Position numbers and translations under genes: made by a program. Shown piece by piece: positions 59,470 through 64,000 of a stretch of 64,000 bases of DNA; the first letter of the stretch is position 1, and every line of letters begins with the position of its first letter. The stretch covers positions 1 through 64,000 of IMG/VR virus record IMGVR_UViG_3300009152_000004. One strand, written 5' to 3'. Origin of the DNA: a virus. The notes under the pieces were generated by a model, which was given only the letters and a program-made list of their open reading frames with translations, did no database searches and was not told where the DNA came from.

Positions 59470-60340
59470 ACGATGGGTAGTAAAGAAGTGGTCAGGAAGT
59501 ACCCCATCACCGCTCTTTAAAAACAAGCGCCGTGCCGAACCAGCGCACGGCAACAAAGTCCACAGGCAGGAGTTACGGCCTGTGGTTGGCAGGGCTTTGA
59601 CCTGATGCGTTTCAACAACAGTGTGTGGACACCCACACCACGCTCAGACCTCCCTGCGGTTCAAACCGGCAACTCACGCGCACCAACAGTAACCCGAAGC
59701 ACCCAATGAACCCATTGGCTGTGATCAGTAAGACGGGGCAATAACAATAGCGGCAACACCAGCGCCCCCCGCAACCAGAAGGCCCAATGGCAGTAGGCGT
59801 GACCACGATGTAACGGCAGCGACTGCATGAAGTAATAGGTACAAACCCAAACACCCCGCCAGATCGCATGGAAGCAGCTAGAGATACGTCCGAGGCATGT
59901 GGTGGAGGGCATGGCGTGAGCCAACCCCCATGATCCCGCTAAACCTCATACGAACGTCCCCAGCCCTACCCATGCGTCCCACGACGCTGAACCGACGTAG
60001 GGGGAAACCCCACACAACCCGTCAAACTGGCAACGAACGAGAGCAAACTCAGCACACCAACCCCTGCGGTAACCCGCTAAATATGTGGACACTCCCACAT
60101 AGGAAGTCCCTGCTGTCTCGCATAGAGTCAATCCAGAAGCGCCGTGTAACAAATCAAAATGAACAAAGCAGGCAATACAATGCAGCCGCACGCAAACCCA
60201 ATACCAGACCGGAGAAACCAAGAAACCTGTGTAGTATAAATCCGCGTCTTCTCTGTTGGGCAGGAACGGTACCCCCGTTTAAACCAGACATCCTGCGTGC
60301 GACTGCTGTGTGTGCTGCCTAGAGGGGTGAGATAAAACCG
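59470..60340 (+). ncRNA. Candidate large structured non-coding RNA (about 870 nt)
   Basis: No convincing gene in six frames; open frames that cross it have no ribosome site or protein-like composition. Many local hairpins: GATGGG/CCCATC (59473-), GCCGTGC/GCACGGC (59530-59551), CCACAGGC/GCCTGTGG (59559-59586), GTGTGG/CCACAC (59620s), CCAATG AACC CATTGG (59702-59718), GGGG GAAA CCCC with a GNRA loop (60000-60014), GCGG TAAC CCGC (60065-60077), TATGTGG/CCACATA (60082-60102), AACGG/CCGTT (60266-60281). Strong promoter upstream. Size, promoter and phage context recall giant phage RNAs such as GOLLD or ROOL, but I cannot match a consensus by eye. Confidence 0.45.
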
Positions 60341-60362
60341 AACCAAACGTAAAGGAGAACCA

Positions 60363-60563
60363 ATGAAACTGCAACAACTGGCGGACGAAATCAACAAACT
60401 GGTATCTGAAGGGCATGGTGGCAAGTGGGTGTTTTACCGGCACACGGCGTCCGGTGATTGTGGTGCGGTGTGGGGTGCGCAGGTGACAGACAGTGTTGAC
60501 GATTCTGGTCCGTTCGATTTGGACGAGCCGGAGTACGTCGCGTTGAATGTTGGGGGCTTTTAA
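60363..60563 (+). CDS. Small conserved early protein (66 aa)
   Basis: GTAAAGGAGAACCA then ATG. MKLQQLADEINKLVSEGHGGKWVFYRH followed by SGDCGAVWGAQVTD and PFDLDEPEYVALNV, blocks seen in small phage early proteins of unknown role. First gene of the rightward arm. Confidence 0.72.
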   Translation: MKLQQLADEINKLVSEGHGGKWVFYRHTASGDCGAVWGAQVTDSVDDSGPFDLDEPEYVALNVGGF

Positions 60564-60584
60564 ACGGAGAAAGGAAGGTGATGT

Positions 60585-60767
60585 ATGACAGGAGCCGAAG
60601 TTCGGGGAGCGATTGTGTTGGTCGTTGTGTGGATGCTGTTGTGTTTGTTGGGGCAGTATTGGTTCGGTAATACGTGGCAGATGCTCGCGGGTCTTATTGC
60701 GTGGTGGATAGCGCGAGGTGCGGGGAAGTTCACGGAACTGTTGCTGGAGGACAGACCGGGCCGGTGA
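60585..60767 (+). CDS. Small two-pass membrane protein (60 aa)
   Basis: Hydrophobic helices AIVLVVVWMLLCLLGQYWF and WQMLAGLIAWWIARGAG, then a charged end (ELLLEDRPGR). GAAAGGAAGGTG upstream. Function unknown; early membrane protein. Confidence 0.62.
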   Translation: MTGAEVRGAIVLVVVWMLLCLLGQYWFGNTWQMLAGLIAWWIARGAGKFTELLLEDRPGR

Positions 60768-60831
60768 AGCGAAGCAAGGAAGAAGTACAACCCACCCCTC
60801 TAGCCAGCATATACAACCAAGGAGAACTATC

Positions 60832-60879
60832 ATGAGCGGCGAAAACCAGAACCCAACCACCCCGAAGAAAACCAAATGA
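60832..60879 (+). CDS. Possible 15-codon leader ORF
   Basis: ATG 60832 has an ideal AAGGAGAACTATC site and the stop overlaps the next ATG (ATGA at 60876). The downstream gene has no site of its own, so this leader probably delivers ribosomes to it. Peptide is MSGENQNPTTPKKTK. Confidence 0.5.
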   Translation: MSGENQNPTTPKKTK

Positions 60880-61085
60880 ACTGCTGCTGGTGTGGTGAAG
60901 ACGTAGACCCGTCACGCTGGGCGTTAGGGTACCGCGTGTGTCTGCCCTGTGGTGAGGAGCAAGCAAAGCGTGCACGGGGTAGCTGGTGTGTGGTGCAGGA
61001 GTATGGGAAGGGTGCGTATCAGTTGGTCACCCCCGAGTCGGCGTTCAAGACGCTGCGCGAGACGAACCAGAAACAACAGAGGTGA
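60876..61085 (+). CDS. Zinc-ribbon protein (69 aa)
   Basis: CCWCGEDVDPSRWALGYRVCLPCGEEQAKRA holds two CxxC pairs (residues 3-28), then a beta/helix end with SWCVVQEYGKGAYQLVT. A common small phage early family as I recall; may bind nucleic acid or a host protein. Translation coupled to the 15-codon leader. Confidence 0.72.
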   Translation: MNCCWCGEDVDPSRWALGYRVCLPCGEEQAKRARGSWCVVQEYGKGAYQLVTPESAFKTLRETNQKQQR

Positions 61086-61088
61086 AAC

Positions 61089-61364
61089 GTGAACCCTGAA
61101 ACCATACCCGACCTGACCGAAGAAGAAATCAAAGCCCTAGTCAGGCTGCACGGATGGTATATCGGGTATATCAGCGCGGGTGGAGGCCGACGTACTTACC
61201 GGGTGTTCAATGAGAACAACTGGTGTGTTGGCGAAGGCAATACGTTGGCCGGAGCGTACGCAGATGCTTGCCAGAACGAAGACTCGGGGCACAATGAGCA
61301 GTTCAAGGTTTCCCCCGGGCCGTGGGTGAAGACTATAGACAAAATCAAAGCGGGAGAGATATGA
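61089..61364 (+). CDS. Small paralog of the array, first of the right block (91 aa)
   Basis: Array member: LTEEEIKALVRLHGWYIG head, TYRVFNENNWCVGEG middle, NTLAGAYADACQNEDSG tail followed by a 20-residue extension. Start after CAGAGGTGAAAC. Opens the right block. Function unknown. Confidence 0.75.
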   Translation: MNPETIPDLTEEEIKALVRLHGWYIGYISAGGGRRTYRVFNENNWCVGEGNTLAGAYADACQNEDSGHNEQFKVSPGPWVKTIDKIKAGEI

Positions 61365-61687
61365 AAAACCAAAAAACTATCATCATGCTGTTCATCATCG
61401 CACTGCTCCCGGCATGTGCGCCCAACCCAACCGTGGATAACCCCGACGAGATCATTGTGCGTTGGGTGCGTATGCAGCCATCAGAGGTGAGGGCCAAGTG
61501 TGGTGCAGACGCAGAAGCCTGTTTCCGTACGACACAAGGTAAGCATGTGATTTATACACGCAAACCCACAGGCCCGTACGATGAGCAACTGCATCGCGCA
61601 TTGGGTCATGAACTACGTCATGGGTTCGAAGGGTATTTCCACGGCACGGCCCGCCGGTATGTAGACCTGAAGAGTCTGGGCCAATGA
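61361..61687 (+). CDS. Lipoprotein with HExxH metal site (108 aa)
   Basis: MKNQKTIIMLFIIALLPAC is a lipoprotein signal (lipobox LPAC, Cys19). The mature part has CGADAEACFRT (possible disulphide), VIYTRKP, and RALGHELRHGFEGYFHG: HELRH is an HExxH zinc motif followed by a further histidine. A mini metallopeptidase or metal-dependent envelope protein, perhaps acting against competing phages or in lysis; catalytic activity unproven. Embedded between array paralogs, 4-bp overlaps on both sides. Confidence 0.7.
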   Translation: MKNQKTIIMLFIIALLPACAPNPTVDNPDEIIVRWVRMQPSEVRAKCGADAEACFRTTQGKHVIYTRKPTGPYDEQLHRALGHELRHGFEGYFHGTARRYVDLKSLGQ

Positions 61688-61932
61688 CAACCGAAGAACA
61701 AAACGCGCTGTGTAGGATGATGGGGTTTAAACTCATATACCACCCCTCCAACTCACAATCTTATAAATCTTATATCCAATGGGGAATCAGATCGCTACCT
61801 AACGGCATGTTTTGGTTGGGGTATGGCAATACGTTTGAAGAGGTGTTCAATAACGCTTGCGAGACGGTAAAAAAACATCCCGAGTGGTTGAGAGACGGCC
61901 CGGCAGGAGAAGAGCAATGGAAAATAAACTGA
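61684..61932 (+). CDS. Small paralog of the array (82 aa)
   Basis: Array member: TTEEQNALCRMMGFKLIYH head, middle with YIQWGIRSL and MFWLGYGNTF, tail EEVFNNACETVKK. Overlaps the lipoprotein stop and the next start. Function unknown. Confidence 0.75.
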   Translation: MTTEEQNALCRMMGFKLIYHPSNSQSYKSYIQWGIRSLPNGMFWLGYGNTFEEVFNNACETVKKHPEWLRDGPAGEEQWKIN

Positions 61933-62246
61933 CCGACAACGAAGTGCGAGCGTTGTGTAAATTGCAGGGGGTGGTTTTATATAAGGGCGCGATGCTGCGG
62001 CCCGACAACTGCCCGAAACCCGGATATATTCTATTCACTCGGACGGGGTGGTGGTTGTGCGAAGACTATACTGCGCATGATGCATATATGTGGTTTGCCG
62101 ATCCACCAAAAAAGAGCGGCTTATACATGGAAGCACCAACCGGGTATAGCGCTGAAGAATTGGAGTGGATGACAACCCGAACAGATGAGGGCCCCTTTTC
62201 CATTCTCGCTGAGAATGGACTACAACAAAACGCAGAACTATCATGA
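61917..62246 (+). CDS. Small paralog of the array, long copy (109 aa)
   Basis: Array member from ATG 61917 (GGAGAAGAGCA upstream): LTDNEVRALCKLQGVVLYK head, ILFTRTGWWLCEDYTAHDAYMWF middle/tail, then a 45-residue extension (TGYSAEELEWMTTR) that could be a remnant of another copy. Function unknown. Confidence 0.7.
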   Translation: MENKLTDNEVRALCKLQGVVLYKGAMLRPDNCPKPGYILFTRTGWWLCEDYTAHDAYMWFADPPKKSGLYMEAPTGYSAEELEWMTTRTDEGPFSILAENGLQQNAELS

Positions 62247-62458
62247 CCGAAGACACCCCACTCCGCCCGGAAATCAAAGCGTTAACCTACGCCCAAATCA
62301 AAGCCCTGTGCAAACTGCAAGGATGGAAGGCAGTAAAAAAACCGTTTGGTTGGGCGATAGACGATCCTAGAGACGAACTGATGTATAAGGGTACTGGTAG
62401 GCAACTGAAGCTGGCGTACCAAGACGCGCTGGACACTACGGATAAAGAATGCAACTAA
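62243..62458 (+). CDS. Small paralog of the array (71 aa)
   Basis: Array member: LTYAQIKALCKLQGWKAV head, PFGWAIDDPRDELMYKGTG middle, QLKLAYQDALDTT tail. ATGA overlap with the previous gene; stop overlaps the next start. Function unknown. Confidence 0.75.
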   Translation: MTEDTPLRPEIKALTYAQIKALCKLQGWKAVKKPFGWAIDDPRDELMYKGTGRQLKLAYQDALDTTDKECN

Positions 62459-62694
62459 CTGAAGACGAAGCCCGCGCTCTGACCAAGCTGCATGGGTGGG
62501 AGATCGAAGACGAGCCTGAGCCGTGGAAGTATGAGAACGCCAGATGGTGGGTGTACGACGTGATATCCGACCCTAGGCCACTAAACGGCTACAGAGACTA
62601 TCTGGCCTGCGGCGAGACCATAGCTGAAGCGTATCAAAAAGCTGCGAAAGAATCAGACCGGAGGGCCCGACTTGGAACCGCAACTGACCTTTAA
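62449..62694 (+). CDS. Small paralog of the array (81 aa)
   Basis: Array member: LTEDEARALTKLHGWEIEDE head, YENARWWVYDVISDPRPLNGY middle, ETIAEAYQKAAKESDRRA tail. The close match of head and tail to the consensus makes it a good query for family searches. Function unknown. Confidence 0.75.
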   Translation: MQLTEDEARALTKLHGWEIEDEPEPWKYENARWWVYDVISDPRPLNGYRDYLACGETIAEAYQKAAKESDRRARLGTATDL

Positions 62695-62915
62695 AGAGGT
62701 GCAGGCGATCTGCAATATGCGTGGGTGGGTGGGTGCTGTACCGGCCAAGAGAACCCAAACGTAATATATTGGCCTCCACAGATGCTCACCCAAAGAAATA
62801 CAAAATATACACCAAAACAGCACCCCATTTTTGGTTAGGCACGGGTAGGACCCCGGGGCTGACATTGCAACACGCGTTTGATTATTCCGAACAGAACCCT
62901 GAGTATGACGTATGA
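62672..62915 (+). pseudogene. Array paralog broken by a (TGGG)n frameshift
   Basis: TTG 62672 after CGGAGGGCCCGAC starts LTFKEVQAICNMRGW, the family head, but the frame stops at 62764. The tail continues in another frame: RPREPKRNILAST...HFWLGTGRTPGLTLQHAFDYSEQN to TGA 62915. Removing one 4-bp TGGG unit from the run at 62722-62734 fuses the two into a perfect family member. Either phase-variable or recently inactivated. Confidence 0.8.
62722..62734 (+). repeat. Three TGGG units at the frameshift
   Basis: TGGGTGGGTGGGT; each unit is 4 bp, so gain or loss of one changes the reading frame. Two units restore the paralog. Confidence 0.92.
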
Positions 62916-62944
62916 AAACAATTGAAGAAGTAAAAGCGAAATGA
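62912..62944 (+). pseudogene. N-terminal remnant of an array paralog
   Basis: Ten codons MKTIEEVKAK ending TGA: the exact start of the family helix (TxEEVKAL...) and nothing more. Overlaps the stop of the frameshifted copy. Either a deletion scar or a leader peptide for the next member. Confidence 0.5.
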
Positions 62945-62956
62945 GGGAGAGTAATC

Positions 62957-63190
62957 ATGACCTACACCAAGGAAGAGATTGAAGCGGTGTTGAAACTCGC
63001 GGGCCTTAGACTGAAAACAAAAACGAGATCAGCGACAGCGGTGCAATATGGTTTGCATCCTTGGGTTGGGCTGATCTATGTCGACCCCGGCAAAGATAAT
63101 GGACGTGCAATCACATCAGGCGGTGGTGAAACTGAAGAAGAGGCCGTCCAGAAGATGTTTGCGAACTGGTTGAGGGAGAAGCAGATATGA
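62957..63190 (+). CDS. Small paralog of the array (77 aa)
   Basis: Array member: YTKEEIEAVLKLAGLRLK head, WVGLIYVDPGKDNGRAITS middle, TEEEAVQKMFANWLRE tail. GGGAGAGTAATC upstream. Function unknown. Confidence 0.75.
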   Translation: MTYTKEEIEAVLKLAGLRLKTKTRSATAVQYGLHPWVGLIYVDPGKDNGRAITSGGGETEEEAVQKMFANWLREKQI

Positions 63191-63525
63191 GAAAAATAAA
63201 TCTGACTAAAAAAGAAATCGAAGCGTTGGCGGCGCTTGATGGTGTGAAGATAGCGGTGACCAGAAGAACCTATAGGGCCGAAACGTACGGGCCCGGCACT
63301 TACTATGGGCACATATTTTCGAAGTCCGGTGCGCGGATAATAGATAAAGCCGGGTTCCAAGGCGAAGGGGAGACCAGCGTGCAGTGTGTGAAAAACACAT
63401 GGGTCAAGTGGTGTAAGTATTGTGAAGAAAGTGAAGCGACACGAACTGGACTATTATTGATAAAGGTGTTGAAGCCCAGCAAGCATGGGACAAAGCATGG
63501 GCACGATTCGAATCGGGAGAGGTAG
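63187..63525 (+). CDS. Small paralog of the array with run-on tail (112 aa)
   Basis: Array member: LTKKEIEALAALDGVKIAV head, TYYGHIFSKSGARI middle, TSVQCVKNTWVKWCKYCEE tail at about residue 80. The last 30 residues (ATRTGLLLIKVLKPSKHG...) are read in the wrong frame across a C-terminal fragment of another paralog, so they are probably a run-on created by a deletion. Confidence 0.7.
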   Translation: MRKINLTKKEIEALAALDGVKIAVTRRTYRAETYGPGTYYGHIFSKSGARIIDKAGFQGEGETSVQCVKNTWVKWCKYCEESEATRTGLLLIKVLKPSKHGTKHGHDSNRER

Positions 63526-63530
63526 TTTGA
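63435..63530 (+). pseudogene. C-terminal remnant of an array paralog
   Basis: In the third frame: SDTNWTIIDKGVEAQQAWDK followed by AWARFESGEVV and TGA, a textbook family C-terminus without its head (stops lie just upstream). It sits under the run-on tail of the previous gene. Evidence for deletion or recombination between members. Confidence 0.65.
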
Positions 63531-63772
63531 AGCGTCTAACCCGCGAAGAAAAAATCGCTCTAATGAAACTCGCGGGGATGGAAGTGCATGAGTATGGGGA
63601 TGCAAAGTATGCTGGGTACTCTAATTACAACTGTTTATGCGAAATATACCCACCGGGTTCCAGTCACGTACGTCATAAAGGATACGGCCACACCAAGCAA
63701 CAAGCCCTGAATAATTGCTTTGCGGCGTTTAAAAACGGACAATTTAAGGTGCAGCCAAAAGGAGCTAAATAA
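63527..63772 (+). CDS. Small paralog of the array, TTG start (81 aa)
   Basis: TTG 63527 behind GGGAGAGG. LTREEKIALMKLAGMEVHE head, YSNYNCLCEIYPPGSSHV middle, TKQQALNNCFAAFKNG tail. Starts just after the stop of the previous gene and overlaps the next by 1 bp. Function unknown. Confidence 0.72.
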   Translation: MKRLTREEKIALMKLAGMEVHEYGDAKYAGYSNYNCLCEIYPPGSSHVRHKGYGHTKQQALNNCFAAFKNGQFKVQPKGAK

Positions 63773-63969
63773 TGGACGCAATATGGATCGGTGTGGCGGT
63801 AATGATCGGCGGTTTGGTAGGTTACATCGGCGGGGTTCATGCCGGTGTTAAGGCCGTGCGTGAGACTTTTGCTACAGCAGACCAGTTGTCCGACGGCATG
63901 ATCAGCCGTGGTTTGAAAGCAGCCAGTAAGAAACACGCTGAGTTGCATAAGAAAGAGAGGAAAGCCTGA
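63772..63969 (+). CDS. Small membrane-anchored protein (65 aa)
   Basis: One N-terminal membrane helix (AIWIGVAVMIGGLVGYIGGVHAG) and a basic helical cytoplasmic tail (KAASKKHAELHKKERKA). Not an array member. CCAAAAGGAGCTAAATA gives its ribosome site. Function unknown. Confidence 0.65.
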   Translation: MDAIWIGVAVMIGGLVGYIGGVHAGVKAVRETFATADQLSDGMISRGLKAASKKHAELHKKERKA

Positions 63970-64000
63970 TGTTCGTAATAAGTACGCGTGCAACACCAAG
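63969..64000 (+). CDS. Start of a gene cut by the right edge
   Basis: ATG 63969 overlaps the previous TGA and reads MFVISTRATP to the edge. If base 64000 joins base 1, the frame continues exactly into the open frame at base 2 and ends at 217. Confidence 0.5.
   Translation, partial: MFVISTRATP

Noticed and set aside
59644-59692. tRNA-like string (GGTTCAAACC followed later by CACCA)
   Set aside because: The T-arm has a mismatch, the spacing to CCA is wrong and no matching 5' acceptor strand or anticodon arm exists upstream.
59897-60322. 141-codon open frame on the plus strand in the candidate RNA
   Set aside because: No ribosome site, Pro/Arg/Thr/Asn-rich composition unlike the neighbouring genes, and it crosses many hairpins.
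60279-60875. 198-codon open frame on the minus strand
   Set aside because: It runs antisense through three supported small genes with good ribosome sites; composition is not protein-like.
1-64000. CRISPR arrays, insertion sequences, integrase or diversity-generating retroelement
   Set aside because: No regularly spaced repeats, transposase, recombinase or reverse-transcriptase motifs were found; variation in the paralog array looks like duplication, slippage and deletion instead.

Overview
The window reads as an essentially complete tailed-phage genome of the podovirus type. It carries terminase, portal, capsid, head-tail adaptors, a P22-gp10-like tail protein, tail fibres, giant internal/ejection proteins, lysis genes and a full replication module. 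I see no tape measure, sheath, integrase, repressor or reverse transcriptase, so a lytic virus is the best reading. A classical lipobox lipoprotein and a peptidoglycan M15 endolysin point to a Gram-negative host. Several small-protein families look like those of betaproteobacterial/freshwater phages, but that is from memory and not tested.

Layout: two divergent transcription arms leave an untranslated control region at about 58.3-60.36 kb. The leftward (late) arm runs on the minus strand from 58285 to 18511. It starts with a single-gene unit of unknown function, then small and large terminase, portal, a GroES-like co-chaperonin, scaffold-like protein, decoration and major capsid proteins. A terminator follows, then a new promoter and the tail, surface-modification, lysis and ejection genes, ending in a 1991-codon giant. 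The rightward (early/replication) arm starts at a TATAAT promoter at 59.46 kb and runs to the right edge. On the left it continues (if the molecule is circular) through nucleotide-metabolism and nuclease genes, a family A DNA polymerase, PD-(D/E)XK nuclease, SNF2-type helicase, probable ssDNA-binding protein and primase-helicase. It ends at a strong terminator at 18.48 kb, where the two arms converge. Joining base 64000 to base 1 restores an 82-codon reading frame, so the sequence may be a closed or circularly permuted genome.

The control region holds about a dozen copies of the octamer TGGAACAT (either strand), a perfect TTATCCACA DnaA box, AT-rich blocks and a palindrome: a good candidate origin. 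Next to it is about 870 nt of hairpin-rich, apparently non-coding DNA behind a strong promoter, a candidate giant structured RNA.

The most unusual system is a family of roughly 20 small paralogous proteins (about 70-110 aa) in overlapping tandem genes at both ends of the window plus two next to the polymerase. They share an N-terminal helix of the form EEIxALxKLxG(V/W), a fast-varying aromatic middle and a C-terminal helix ending in AxxxAW. One member is disrupted at a (TGGG)3 repeat, and two others survive only as fragments, so the array is actively turning over. Late genes are heavily colonised by HNH, endonuclease VII-like and GIY-YIG endonucleases, and a block of small basic virion-region proteins shares an RGKTKG-type C-terminal tag.
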